A stretch of 64,000 bases of DNA. Origin: Chitinophaga sp. E66 (GTDB lineage Bacteria; Bacteroidota; Bacteroidia; Chitinophagales; Chitinophagaceae). The stretch spans positions 2,418,001 through 2,482,000 of the forward strand of contig CP079103.1 in assembly GCA_019285755.1 (NCBI GenBank). The letters run 5' to 3'. A model generated the notes under the pieces. That model was given only the letters and a program-made list of their open reading frames with translations. It did no database searches and had not been told where the DNA came from. A program made the translations under genes and the position numbers. Numbering within the stretch: position 1 is the first letter of the stretch; each line of letters begins with the position of its first letter. Below, piece after piece: positions 19,553 through 29,577 of the stretch.

Positions 19553-20653
19553 TTACGTATTTCTGCCCTCATTAGTTGGGCAAAAGAACGCATTAGCCGG
19601 CAAAAAGAATGCCGGGCAGGGGAATGAAACACCGGAAACCATTATTTGGGTTCTTCGTTTCCTTTTTGTTGTAAAGGGAATAGCGGCCATGCTGCCGAAG
19701 CCGAGGACCAGCATTAACACCGTCTGCGCCAGCCAGATGATCCACCCGAAAGCGAAGCCGATGGTGGCGGAGATGCCGTACAGTACGAGGATCTGCTGCA
19801 CGATGTACTGGTATGCGCCGATGCCGCCCTGAGTGGCGATCATGCCAATGCTGCCGAATGCAAGGATCGACATGGCGGCCTTAACGCCCAGGCCGATCGT
19901 ATCTTCCAGGCACCAGAAAGCGATATAAACCTGGGAGAAGTACAGCAGCCACATGAGAATGGTGTAGAAGAGGAACCAGCCTTTATCTTTCAGTTTCCCC
20001 ACAGAGAGGATGCCTTCCACGATACCGCGCAGCAGGTTGGTAAAAGAAATGCCTGCTTTGGTATGCTTGAACCGGCGCAGCAACCAGGCGATCAGCGTCA
20101 CGAATAAAGCGCCGCCGATGATAATGATGATCCATGTGGTCATGGATACGCCGGTGAATTTACCTGACAGGGGCACCCAGATGTATTCGCTCACGAATGC
20201 GCCGACCACATCTACCTGTATCAGTACCGTGACGGAGAGGAGGACGATGAGGCAGACCAGGTCGATGCCGCGCTCCGCGATCATGGTTCCGACCAGCCGG
20301 TCGACCGGTATCTTCTCATAACGTGACAACACTCCGCAACGAGCTACTTCTCCCAGCCGGGGAACGGCCAGGTTGAGCAGGTAGCCGATCATTACGGCGA
20401 AGAAGGTATTGAGTTTTTGGGGCGCGTAGCCAAGTGGAGCAAACAAAAGCCGCCAGCGGATGGCACGCACCCAGTGGCTGGCGATGCCCAGCGCCATTGC
20501 GGGTATCAGCAGCCAGTAATTGGCCTGCCGCATAGCGCTTTTGATCTCTGAAATCTGTTGAGGGGAGAACCCGCGTACGGTCCACCAGATGATAAGTATG
20601 CCTAATCCGAGAAAAACAGCAAACTGAATGATGGTTTTGAGCGTTTTCGGCAT
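19553..20653 (-). CDS. UPF0104 / lysylphosphatidylglycerol-synthase-like membrane protein
   Basis: Multi-pass inner-membrane protein with about eight hydrophobic segments. The conserved pattern YLLNLAVPRLGEVARCGVLSR (about residues 90-110) and FGSIGMIATQGGIGAYQYIV (about 268-287) identify the UPF0104 family, which resembles the flippase domain of MprF. It lacks the cytoplasmic lysyl-transferase domain. Its substrate is unknown. The last 30 residues in the present frame look artificial; a one-base slip near 19682 would give YNKKETKNPNNG and a stop at 19593, more like the family. It follows panD by 30 bases and is probably in the same transcript. Confidence 0.75.
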   Translation of the reverse strand: MPKTLKTIIQFAVFLGLGILIIWWTVRGFSPQQISEIKSAMRQANYWLLIPAMALGIASHWVRAIRWRLLFAPLGYAPQKLNTFFAVMIGYLLNLAVPRLGEVARCGVLSRYEKIPVDRLVGTMIAERGIDLVCLIVLLSVTVLIQVDVVGAFVSEYIWVPLSGKFTGVSMTTWIIIIIGGALFVTLIAWLLRRFKHTKAGISFTNLLRGIVEGILSVGKLKDKGWFLFYTILMWLLYFSQVYIAFWCLEDTIGLGVKAAMSILAFGSIGMIATQGGIGAYQYIVQQILVLYGISATIGFAFGWIIWLAQTVLMLVLGFGSMAAIPFTTKRKRRTQIMVSGVSFPCPAFFLPANAFFCPTNEGRNT

Positions 20654-20682
20654 AAATCAGGGGAGGATAAGCGGGTAGCGGA

Positions 20683-21027
20683 TTATAGTTTGTTGCCTTC
20701 TTTCGGGAAAACAGCGATGGGCACGAATTGCTTGGCTGCTTCGAACTCCAGTGTGCAGTAGGAGATGATGATGACGATATCGCCCACGGCAACGAGTCGC
20801 GCGGCGGGGCCGTTCATGCAGACTACGCCGGAACCGCGTTTGCCTTTAATAATATATGTCTCCAGGCGTTCGCCATTATTCACGTTTACGACCTGAACTT
20901 TCTCATTAGCGATCAGGTTGGCGGCATCCATCAGATCTTCGTCGATCGTGATGCTGCCCACGTAGTTAAGGTTGGCTTCCGTGATAACCGCGCGATGGAT
21001 CTTCGATTTTAAAACTTCGATCAGCAT
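20683..21027 (-). CDS. panD: Aspartate 1-decarboxylase (pyruvoyl enzyme)
   Basis: Makes beta-alanine from aspartate for pantothenate. The proenzyme cuts itself between Gly24 and Ser25; the motif is visible as [14 protein letters not shown], and the new N-terminal Ser becomes the pyruvoyl group. Further motifs: [20 protein letters not shown] and MNGPAARL (about residue 72), then [10 protein letters not shown]. The length of 114 residues is normal and the frame is intact. It lies 46 bases after the panC stop, with a TACCTTTG box in between. Confidence 0.95.
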   Translation of the reverse strand: MLIEVLKSKIHRAVITEANLNYVGSITIDEDLMDAANLIANEKVQVVNVNNGERLETYIIKGKRGSGVVCMNGPAARLVAVGDIVIIISYCTLEFEAAKQFVPIAVFPKEGNKL

Positions 21028-21044
21028 ATTTCTGGTGTAGTCCG

Positions 21045-21052
21045 CAAAGGTA
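21045..21052 (-). promoter_or_regulatory. Candidate -7 promoter box for panD
   Basis: On the minus strand TACCTTTG matches TAnnTTTG, 18 bases before the panD start and inside the 46-base gap after panC. No TTG at the ideal distance, so it may only be a partial or internal promoter. Confidence 0.3.
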
Positions 21053-21073
21053 GATGAATTTCCGGGAAATAAC

Positions 21074-21920
21074 CTATAAGCCGATGGTCATATTGTCAAT
21101 CAACCTGATATCTCCCAGTTTGGCAGCCACGAGGATAGCCATAGGCCCGTTTGCCGGTTCGTCGAGCAAGCGGAGGTCGTCGGCCGAGGCCAGGGCAGGT
21201 AGTCCGGTTGGAAACCGGCGGCATTGAGGCGGGCGAGGCCTTCTTCCCGCAATTGCGAGAAAGGGCGGGAGCGGAGGTTGTCCTTTACCCATTGCAGGGT
21301 TCGGCTAATTTCCACGGCAGTTTCCCTTTGTTCGTGGCTGAGGCGCATATTTCGGCTGCTCATGGCCAGGCCGTCGGGCTCGCGAAGGGTGGGACAAATA
21401 TATAATGATGTACTGATGCCGGTAATTTCCAGTAAGCGTTTGATAATCATGCATTGCTGGAAATCTTTTTGTCCCATGTAGAGATCATGGGGCTGAACGG
21501 CCTGCAATAATTTATGAACGATGATCCCAACGCCCTGGAAGTGGTTAGGGCGGTATGCGCCTTCGAGGACGGTTTCTATGTAACCGAAGTCATAATGTGG
21601 ATGAGGGGCTGCCGCGCCTTCGGGATACATTTCGGCCACTGAGGGCAGAAAGAGGTAGTCGGTTCCGGCGGCGGTGAGCATGAGGATGTCCTGCTGTATG
21701 GTGGAGGGATACTTTTCGAAGTCTTTGAGGTCGTTGAACTGTGTTGGATTGACGAAGATGCTGGCTACGACTATGTCCGAATGCTCTTTAGCTGATTGGA
21801 TGAGAGAGATGTGCCCCTGATGCAGGGCGCCCATAGTGGGGCGAATCCGATTCGTTTTCCTGCCTTTTTTTCCTGTTCCAGCGCTACCCCAAGATCCGCT
21901 GCCCGCTTGAATAGATACAT
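21074..21920 (-). CDS. panC: Pantoate--beta-alanine ligase
   Basis: Joins pantoate and beta-alanine with ATP to give pantothenate. Motifs: [14 protein letters not shown] (HxGH nucleotidyl-transfer motif, about residues 28-41), [22 protein letters not shown] (about 146-154) and [11 protein letters not shown] (KMSKS-like position). The start at 21920 ([10 protein letters not shown]) gives the usual N-terminus; a missing C near 21838 separates it from the rest. A second frameshift near 21200 is repaired to reach [13 protein letters not shown] and the end NMTIGL at 21074. The total is about 282 residues. Divergent from the GlgA-like gene, sharing a 110-base region. Confidence 0.93.
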
Positions 21921-21955
21921 AAACCTTTGCTTAAAAGGATGTTAAAAGTGACAAA

Positions 21956-21989
21956 TTGGCCAGTATTACCTAAAAATTTCGTAGTTTTG
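21956..21989 (+). promoter_or_regulatory. Promoter of the GlgA-like gene
   Basis: TTG at 21956-21958 and TAGTTTTG at 21982-21989 (a full match to TAnnTTTG), separated by exactly 26 bases. The start codon follows at 22031, giving a leader of about 35 bases. Confidence 0.65.
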
Positions 21990-22030
21990 CATGCCAAATT
22001 AAAAATAACTGCATTAATAATCAGCAATAA

Positions 22031-22851
22031 ATGTCCACAAAGAAAAGAATTCTTTTTATTGCCCGGAAATGTCCCCTTATCTGGAGTTATCCGATTATGC
22101 GGACATGGTCAATAAGATGGCGATCAAGTCGAATGAGGCGGGCCTGGAAGTGAGGGTTATCATGCCGAGGTTTGGAAATATCAACGAACGGAGGCATCGG
22201 TTACATGAAGTAGTAAGACTGTCAGGCATCAACATCGTAATTGATGGGGATGACTACCCGCTGATCATCAAGGTGGCATCGCTGCCAAACGCTCGCCTGC
22301 AGGTTTATTTCCTGGACAATGAAGATTATTTCAAGCGAAAAGGTGTTTTCGGAGAAGAAGAGACGCCCTTCTATGACGACAATGCGGCCCGTATGGTGTT
22401 CTTTTGCAAGGGCGCCCTTGAAACCGTAAAGAAGTTCGGATGGCCTCCCGACGTCATTCATTGCAGCGGCTGGATGACGTCCCTGATTCCCGTTTACCTG
22501 AAAACGGCCTATAAAAAGGAACCCGTGTTCGCGCAGACCAAGACGGTATTCTCCATGGAGCCCAACAGCTTTAAGGACAAGCTTGGCGCTTCCTTTATTA
22601 AGAAGGCGATCATCAGCAACCAGATCAAGGAAAAAGACCTCGAATTGTATAAAGAAGGCACCAATACGGCCCTAAACCGTGGCGCAGCCAAATATGCCGA
22701 CGCAGTCATCATGGCAGGGGAGAAAGTGGATAAGAAGACGATTGACGAAGTGAAGGCGGAAAAAGGCAAGGTAATACTGCCTTATAAGAAGGATAATGAG
22801 GATCTGGCGGATTACCTCCAGCTATATCAGCAACTGTTAGGCGTAAAATAA
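22031..22851 (+). CDS. One-domain glycogen/starch synthase-like protein (GT5 N-terminal domain)
   Basis: The N-terminus MSTKKRILFIAPEMSPYLELSDYADMV (across a missing C near 22063) matches the beginning of GlgA, where the KTGGL motif binding ADP-glucose is replaced by LELSD. The region FFCKGALETVKKFGWPPDVIHCSGWMTSLIPVYLKT matches the conserved HCHDW region of the GT5 N-terminal domain. At about 273 residues it lacks the whole C-terminal GT1-like domain that holds much of the nucleotide-sugar site. Such short forms are common in Bacteroidota. Whether it has synthase activity is doubtful. It is followed by a DUF4270 lipoprotein and metK on the same strand. Confidence 0.8.
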
Positions 22852-22857
22852 GTCCGG

Positions 22858-22934
22858 GAAAAATTAAAAATGAAAAGTTAAAACTGCCGAAGGGATACGC
22901 TTTATCCGGGCAAACTTTTTATTTTTAATTTTTC
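22858..22934. repeat. AT-rich 22-bp inverted repeat
   Basis: Left arm 22858-22879 and right arm 22913-22934 pair at 21 of 22 positions (A/T tracts), with a 33-base spacer that itself has GCCGAAGGGATA. It fills the gap between the GlgA-like gene and the DUF4270 gene. It could act as a terminator or processing site, or be a copy of a dispersed AT-rich element. Confidence 0.6.
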
Positions 22935-22971
22935 TATTTTAGTTAGTCAACAAACCGAACAAACCAATTAC

Positions 22972-24334
22972 GTGAAGATTCAATTCAGGAACCTGGGCTT
23001 CGCCACCGCCTGCCTCGCCGCCCTTTATGCATTTTCGGGCTGTAACGAGGCGACCGTTCTCGGCAAGGACCTCATCCCCGGCTCAGACAAGGTTGTCGTA
23101 AAAGACACCACCATCAATAACCTGATAACGCTTAACATTCAGCGGACCGATTCCGCGATCCGAACAGGATATGTTTTCTATGAGGGCGTACTTGGCAGCA
23201 TCACGCAAGATCCCATTTTTGGCAAGTCTCACGGCTTCCTGTACACACAGTTAGGGCTGCCCAACTCGGAGTTTACTTTCGAAGGCACCGGCTGGTCGCT
23301 CGACTCCGTAGTGCTTTACGTAGGCGTAGATACCGCATGGTATGGCGAAAACGCCCCCTCAACGTGAAGGTCTATAAGATGAACGAGCCTAGCTTCAAAA
23401 TGGACACCACTTACCTCTATAACGAGCCCCGCACGATCGATCTGTCCAAACAGATCGGCAATGCCACCATCTGGCCCGTTTACCCGAAAGACTCCCTGTC
23501 CATCTACGGCACCAAATATGCTCCCCAGCTCCGGATCCCCCTCAGCCCCGCCTTTGGGCAGGAATTGCTGCAGCAGCGGGCAGACGGCGCCTTCAAGAAC
23601 GACAGCGCCTTCCGCGTATGGCTTAACGGTATCGCCATTGTTCCGGATACCACCAATGGACGGACGATGTTATATACCAAGATCAACAACGGGGAGACCC
23701 GCATGACGGTGTACTACAAGAACTCTGAGAAGGATTCTATCATGGCCAACTTCAAGTTTGACGCCAACAGCAGCGGGCATGCGCACTACTTCACCAGGAA
23801 CTATACCGGTACGGAAGCGGCCAGCCTCGTAAACACGAACAATCCGCTTGGCGACAACGTCGTTTATATCCAGGAAGCGCCAGGTATCTATACCAACATC
23901 CAGATCCCGAACCTGAACGATGTTCCAAACGCCGTCATCAACAAGGCCGAGCTGGTTATTACCGAAATCAACAGCGGCTCCGCCGGAAGAGACGACCTGT
24001 TCCAGGAACCGAACCGTCTGATGCTACGCCGTTACCTGACGCACGACAGTCTTGGCTACCTCTTCGACTATGGCAATCCTTCCCAGCCTGAAGCCGAGTA
24101 TTTTGGAGGTAATAAAATTGTCATTAGTGACCTGGGCCCCTTTAAAGTTGTTCAATATAAATTTAATATTGCACGGCATTTGCAACTTGCCCAGCAGAAG
24201 AAGATTGAGAATTCAGTGTTGAGATTGGAAGGCTGGTCCAGCAGGTACATCGATCTGCCCCGTCTGAAAGCGGGTGGAGGCAGCGCAACGCCCCGGCCAA
24301 CGTTAAACTCAGGATAATTTACACAGAACTATAA
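22972..24334 (+). CDS. DUF4270 lipoprotein
   Basis: Exported lipoprotein of about 454 residues. The N-terminus has a hydrophobic segment and a lipobox-like LYAFSGCNEA (Cys about residue 24), followed by TVLGKDLIPGSDKVVVKDT, the classic start of the DUF4270 domain. Beta-rich sequence follows. The start is a GTG at 22972, chosen because it gives the full signal peptide. Frameshifts near 23352 (missing C in a C run) and near 24297 are repaired; the second gives the family-like end KLRIIYTEL at 24334 rather than an earlier stop. The function of DUF4270 is not known. It sits between the GlgA-like gene and metK. Confidence 0.85.
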
Positions 24335-24346
24335 TCTTTAGCACTC

Positions 24347-25598
24347 ATGCCTTACTTATTTACCTCAGAATCCGTATCTGAAGGGCACCCCGACAAGGTT
24401 GCCGACCAGATATCGGACGCGCTCATCGATAACTTCCTTGCGTATGACCTTAATTCGAAAGTCGCTTGTGAAACCCTTGTAACGACCGGGCAGGTAGTGC
24501 TGGCGGGAGAAGTGAAATCAGAAGCGTACCTCGATGTGCAGGACATCGCCCGTGAAGTGATCCGCAAGATCGGCTACACTAAAAGCGAGTACATGTTCGA
24601 GGCCAACTCCTGCGGGATTTTCTCCGCCATTCACGAACAATCCCCGACATCAATCAGGGTGTAGACCGTTCCAGCCCTGAAGAACAGGGCGCTGGCGACC
24701 AGGGTATGATGTTTGGTTATGCTACCCGCGAAACCGAAAACTACATGCCCCTCGCACTGGATCTGGCACATAAGCTCCTCATCGAGTTGGCCAACCTCCG
24801 CCGCGAGGGTAAAGAGATCGGATACCTCCGTCCCGACGCCAAAAGCCAGGTGACGATCGAGTATTCCGACGACAACCAGCCCATCCGTATCGATACCATC
24901 GTTATCTCTACGCAGCACGATGATTTCGCGCAAGACAAGGAGATGCTGGAAAAATTAAGCAGGACATGATCAATATCCTCATTCCGCGCGTTAAAGCCCA
25001 ACTGAAACCGGAATTACAGGCATTGTTCAACGATAAGATCACTTACCACATTAACCCGACCGGCAAGTTCGTAATTGGTGGCCCTCATGGCGATACCGGC
25101 CTCACCGGCCGCAAGATCATCGTAGACACCTACGGTGGTAAAGGTGCACACGGCGGTGGTGCTTTCTCCGGTAAAGATCCTTCCAAAGTAGACCGCTCCG
25201 CTGCCTACGCCACCCGTCACATCGCCAAAAACCTCGTGGCCGCTGGTGTGTGCGACGAAGTGTTGGTACAGGTTTCCTACGCCATCGGTGTAGCCAAGCC
25301 CTGTGGCGTGTTCGTAGATACCTACGGTACTGCCAAGGTAAACCTGACCGACGGTGAAATCGCCCGTAAAGTTGAGCAGATCTTCGACCTGCGCCCTTAC
25401 GCGATCGAGCAGCGCCTGAAACTGCGCAACCCGATCTATAGCGATACCGCTGCATATGGTCACATGGGCCGCGACAATAAAGTCGTAACCAAAGTGTTCA
25501 ACAAAGGCAAGAAGAACGAGAAGAAAGTAGAAGTGGAGCTCTTCACCTGGGAGAAACTCGACTACGTTGAAAAAGTAAAAGCAGCCTTCGGCCTGTAA
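24347..25598 (+). CDS. metK: S-adenosylmethionine synthetase
   Basis: Makes S-adenosylmethionine from methionine and ATP. Motifs in order: [21 protein letters not shown] (N-terminus, His and Asp of the active site), [13 protein letters not shown] (about residue 122, conserved signature), and [19 protein letters not shown] (P-loop-like signature, about 275-293), with [20 protein letters not shown] before it. Frameshifts near 24645 (missing C) and 24953 (missing A) are repaired to give about 418 residues, slightly longer than E. coli MetK, mainly from a C-terminal [18 protein letters not shown] segment seen in Bacteroidota. It begins 13 bases after the DUF4270 gene. Confidence 0.96.
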
Positions 25599-25620
25599 CA
25601 GGCTGATGCCATATAACTTA

Positions 25621-25653
25621 AAAGCCTCCTGGTATGACCGGGAGGCTTTTTTT
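25621..25653. terminator. Terminator after metK, probably bidirectional
   Basis: Nine-bp stem (AAAGCCTCC / GGAGGCTTT) with a 10-base loop and a seven-T run on the plus strand. Read in reverse it also ends in a short T run and would serve the convergent hydrolase gene that stops at 25673. Confidence 0.85.
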
Positions 25654-25672
25654 ATGTGCATAGGTTATACAA

Positions 25673-26620
25673 TTAATTGAGATTACCTGAACGAAGGTAT
25701 TGTACGATCATGGGATTAACGAGTGCGGGCTGTTCATAATGGGGCATATGGCCAGCCTGGTCTACCTCACGGACAACAAGGCCCGGGTAATGGCGCTGAT
25801 AGCGGGCCACGTTTTCATGCGGGAAATACACGTCCTGCAGCCCATATATGAGCAGCAGTTTGCCTTCCGGTACCTTATCCAATAGCCGGAGCTGATCCAC
25901 GCTCATCATATGGCGCCATGAGGAAAGCGTAATGTCTTTATAGCCTTTAAAATTCATGAAGTAGCGGAGCCGTGTGGCATACTTTTCAAATTCGGGCTGA
26001 TTAACGAATTCTTTTCTTTGATTTTCCACGGACCTGGGGTACCAGTACATGGTCATCAGGAGCCTGTCGAGCAACGGGACAGACAATAGCCTGCTAGGCT
26101 TTAGGTCACCACTGATGGCTGGCGCCAGTAACGCGATTCGTCCTATACGACCGGGATGGCGGCCGGCAAAATCCAGCCCAATTGCCGCCCCCATCGACAT
26201 AGCTACGATATCGAATTCCCCAGGCGCCCGGATAGAATCGAGCAGTGCATCCAGCTGGCGGCCAAACAGGCTAAGATCGTATTTAACCGCCGGCCTGTCT
26301 GAGTAGCCACGGCCGAAGAGGTCGTACTGCAGCACGCGGTATCCATTTGCCAGGAGAAAAGGGACGTTATTCTTCCAAACTTCAATGCCCGTTGTGCCGC
26401 CGCCATGAATCAATACAATGAGGCGGGCGGAATCCGGTCCGTCCAGCTTATAATGAACGATGCCATCATCCATTTGCAGAAATCGACCCGGCGCCGCCCG
26501 CCTTGCGGAATCATCCAGCCGGGCCGTTTCTTGTCTTGCAGACATCCACCAGAAGGCTATGCCGACGATTAGAACGCATGCAAGGCCCAGATAGAGGAGA
26601 TAAGTAAATAGTCGCCTCAT
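25673..26620 (-). CDS. Alpha/beta-fold hydrolase, membrane-anchored
   Basis: A hydrophobic N-terminus (MRRLFTYLLYLGLACVLIVGI) anchors or exports the protein. The hydrolase core has LIVLIHGGGTTGIEVWK (oxyanion region), the nucleophile Ser in FDIVAMSMGAAIGL (A-M-S-M-G, with Ala for the first Gly), acid Asp in LLLIYGLQDVYFP, and His in VDQAGHMPHYEQP. About 315 residues. The start at 26620 is preferred over 26641 because it overlaps the upstream stop in an ATGA arrangement. The substrate is unknown. Coupled to the preceding esterase-like gene. Confidence 0.82.
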   Translation of the reverse strand: MRRLFTYLLYLGLACVLIVGIAFWWMSARQETARLDDSARRAAPGRFLQMDDGIVHYKLDGPDSARLIVLIHGGGTTGIEVWKNNVPFLLANGYRVLQYDLFGRGYSDRPAVKYDLSLFGRQLDALLDSIRAPGEFDIVAMSMGAAIGLDFAGRHPGRIGRIALLAPAISGDLKPSRLLSVPLLDRLLMTMYWYPRSVENQRKEFVNQPEFEKYATRLRYFMNFKGYKDITLSSWRHMMSVDQLRLLDKVPEGKLLLIYGLQDVYFPHENVARYQRHYPGLVVREVDQAGHMPHYEQPALVNPMIVQYLRSGNLN

Positions 26621-27394
26621 CTTTTGAATTGAAGAAGCCATTCATAAATACTCACGCCTTTTTCACGCCAGTTAGGATTGAAGTATTCCTCCCAGCAACA
26701 ATGCCCATGATTGCCGACAGAAAGCCTGACAAGGCCGGGTTTATATTTGTTGGTGCTGTCGATATACATCTGCGTACGTTCTTTGAAGAAAGGTTCGCCC
26801 GTACCGGCAAAATACCATACATTCAGGTTTGCTTTGGCTACGTTTTGGAAACTCTTCATATTAGGCTCCTCGATCGCAGCCGGCGACATGTTTACGCCGG
26901 CCGCCAGTCTTTAGACAAAACCGCGTCCGTTGAGGCCATCGCCACTGCCCAGCCTCCGGCGCTATATCCTGTGATATACATCCGTGTAGAATCGATCGGA
27001 TAGCGCTTCAGTATATCATCTAGCATGACGTTGACCTGATCGGGCGGCAGACCCCAACTTTCGGCGAGCGGGGCAATGACGATAAACTTGTAAAGTTTGC
27101 CGTCCGCCTTGTTGACTGCTTCTATCTTTTTGCCTTCCTTCATTTGGCGGGTTACACCCTGTTTGAATATCTTATGCAGGTCATTACCGGCGATGCTGCG
27201 CCCATGCATGCAGATGATAAGCGGAAGCCTTTCGCCTTTGGCTACCGGGGAACATATATGAGCGCCGGCCGGAGATGCCATGGCGTGGTGCGGACCTGAA
27301 TCGCGGTAAATGGCTCGAAGCCTGATCCGGCGGCTACCTTGGGCGATTGTGCCATCAGCGATAATGGCACAATCAACGAAAACAAAAACTTCAT
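26617..27394 (-). CDS. Secreted esterase/peptidase-like alpha/beta hydrolase
   Basis: A signal peptide (MKFLFSLIVPLSLMAQS) starts at 27394. The catalytic domain resembles the PHB-depolymerase / predicted-peptidase group: LPLIICMHGRSIAGND (oxyanion region), nucleophile Ser in MYITGYSAGGWAVAMA (G-Y-S-A-G), and His in VGNHGHCCWEEYFNP near the C-terminus. The Asp lies around WYFAGTGEPFF and is not certain. About 260 residues. Frameshifts near 27250 and 26905 are repaired. The stop overlaps the start of the following hydrolase, so they form a pair. It lies 10 bases after the TolC-like gene, at the end of the EPS transcript. Confidence 0.75.
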
Positions 27395-27404
27395 AAAGAA
27401 GGCA

Positions 27405-28126
27405 TTAAAGTTTTACCAGTACTTCTTCCATCGTCATACCGATGATTGCTTCCAGTGTGAGCTTGGATTCGCGGAGATCGCGCTCCAGGGTGATCTTGCG
27501 CACCATTTCAGTATTGTAAAGGCGATAGGCAGCGTTTAATGCATCTACTTTTGCGTCTTCGCCTTTAGAAAACCGGGCTTCCTCCTGCTTGTAAGAGGTG
27601 TATGCATCTTCCAGCAGGGGCAGATGCAGTTCGAGCATTTGCTTGTTGGCTGAATATTCCTCCCAGGCGCGCAATACGGCGGCTTTAATTTCCAGTCCGT
27701 CGCGCTCTTTCTGCGCTTCATACATTTTCTTGTTGGTCTTGGCGATCTTCACATCGGCAGGGATCGATACAAAACGACCGAAGGGAATGATGACCCCAAA
27801 GTTATAACGGGGATACAGCAAGTTATTGTTGCCGTTGTTACCTGTTTTGTTCTCGATGGTAAACTCGTTGAGGTTACCTGCGGCGGTAAACATATTCAGC
27901 CATTCCGCTTTTGCGCGTTGGGCTTCATACTTCGTGATTTCAGCGCGGTGATCCAGCACTTTAAGCGCCGGGTTGGCAAGCGCCAGCTCAACGAGGCGGG
28001 CTTTCAGGCGCGCTACTTTAGGATTGTCAGCGGGAAGTGCCAGCAAAATGCTTGTATCCTTTTTTGTTGTGCCTGGGCCAGGCTGCCGAAGCAGACGCAA
28101 AGCAGGGCGAAACATACCTTTCTCAT
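27405..28126 (-). CDS. TolC-family outer membrane protein, short form
   Basis: A signal peptide (MRKVCFALLCVCFGSLAQAQ) at 28126 is followed, after a missing A near 28060, by a helical protein of about 240 residues. PRYNFGVIIPFGRFVSIPADV matches the beta-strand segment of TolC (the SIPLF-like region), and the helical parts (KIAKTNKKMYEAQKERDGLEI; YTSYKQEEARFSKGEDAKVDALNAAYRLY) match one helical hairpin of the TolC barrel. It is about half the usual length, so it holds one repeat of the outer membrane efflux domain. Its start overlaps the stop of the Wzy-like gene. It may be the outer membrane exit for the polysaccharide; inference only. Confidence 0.72.
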
Positions 28127-29571
28127 ACTGTTTTCTTGTTAGGTGATAATAAGTATCTGGTTTTAATAGTAATGCCGGTAAATGCATAGATCATGATCGC
28201 TGACTCGAAGAGGCCGGTGGCCTCCTGGGCGTATTGTCCGACCACCACGGCGAAGAACGCCCCTGCCAGCCCAATAAGCAGCAGCTTGTCGACATCGTCT
28301 CTCGCCTTGAAATAGTTCGTGATTGAGTAATGCATGATCATGTAGAGGTACAGACAGACGATGATAAGCCCGATCCATCCCTGCTCAAGGGCAGTCCGGA
28401 GGTAACCACTGTCTGGCGGGAACCCGGCCAATGTATGGCCTGGATTGTATTTTTTCTCCTTCAACGCCGGCAGACATCAATCCGCCACCGATAGGGTGGG
28501 AGTATATATATGGTTGAATACGCTGACGGTTTACGTCGCGAACGTTCAATGATGCATCCGATTTTGAGCCGGTAAATGCCGTACGCACACGGACAATCGT
28601 AGGGTTGCTGTGGAACGGACCAAAAAGAATGGCAAGGAAGCCCACGCCAGTGACCATCGCCGCGAGGATCGTGTTCCTGTTATGCAGGTTGGCCAGGAAA
28701 AAGATGGCCAGGCCCATGGGTACCATTACATATCCGGTACGGGTACCGGAATAGCCGAGCGCGAGCATTTGCAATATCAATGCGACAAATAGGACCAGTT
28801 TTCTGCCCCAGGAAATGTCCTTGCTTTTGGCCGTCAGCAGCGGCGCGATGATCACCACGCAACATGCCATCAGGATGCCTAATACCGCAGGGTCTGACAT
28901 AAAAGAGAATACCCTAACCCCGGTAAGCAGAATAACCGTCCTGAATTTATCGGGGTACATCGCCACATAATTCTGTTCAAACGGCATGAGCCCGAACCAA
29001 TCCTGTAAACAGGCATAGAAAGCGGCCAGTGTACACAGCACGAACCAATATTTAAAAAGTTCCGCAGATCCGCCATCGAGTTTATCATCCGCATTGTAAG
29101 GAACAGAAGGATCATATTCCTGATAAATACACGGATAAAGAGTTGCGCGCCGGCCGTAGAAACTGCGTTTGGGTTCAGGAACTGCAACAGCATATAGCAG
29201 CCGTAGAAATAAAAGATAAGCAGCAGGGGATCGCGGAAAGCATCTACCTTAATCACTTTTGTGCGGCTGCGGCTGAAAATAGCACCTACCAGTGTACAGG
29301 CCAGGAGGAGGTCCTGGATGGCGCCAACAGGCATCTCCGTTACCGCGAGCCTTTCGAAGGTGCGCACGCACATGCAGATGGAAATTACCAGGTAGTAACC
29401 CACCCTGTAATTAGTCATACACAGTACGCACACGCCCAGACCGACAATACCCGCTGCTACCATAAAGCTGTTCTTCACATCCTTTGCGGCAAACCAGGTC
29501 ATCGCTGTTATGATCAACGCCAGCGCAGAAAGCACAAGCGTAGGAACGATATTTCTTTTCAGTATTTCCAT
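28123..29571 (-). CDS. O-antigen ligase/polymerase-like membrane protein (Wzy-like)
   Basis: A polytopic membrane protein of about 483 residues with roughly 10-12 hydrophobic segments. A long periplasmic loop near residues 320-380 (RQRIQPYIYSHPIGGGLMSAGVEG; FPPDSGYLRTALEQGWIGL) matches the large loop of the Wzy/WaaL family, with GGGL and the conserved H/E-G pattern. Such proteins polymerise lipid-linked oligosaccharide repeat units at the periplasmic face. Frameshifts near 29050 and 28455 are repaired. Its stop overlaps the start of the TolC-like gene. Surrounding EPS genes support the Wzy call, though a WaaL-type ligase cannot be excluded. Confidence 0.75.
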
Positions 29572-29577
29572 CCCGGA

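Noticed and set aside
22858..22934. CRISPR or attachment site reading of the AT-rich inverted repeat
   Set aside because: There are only two arms, no spacer series, no cas or integrase gene and no target duplication.
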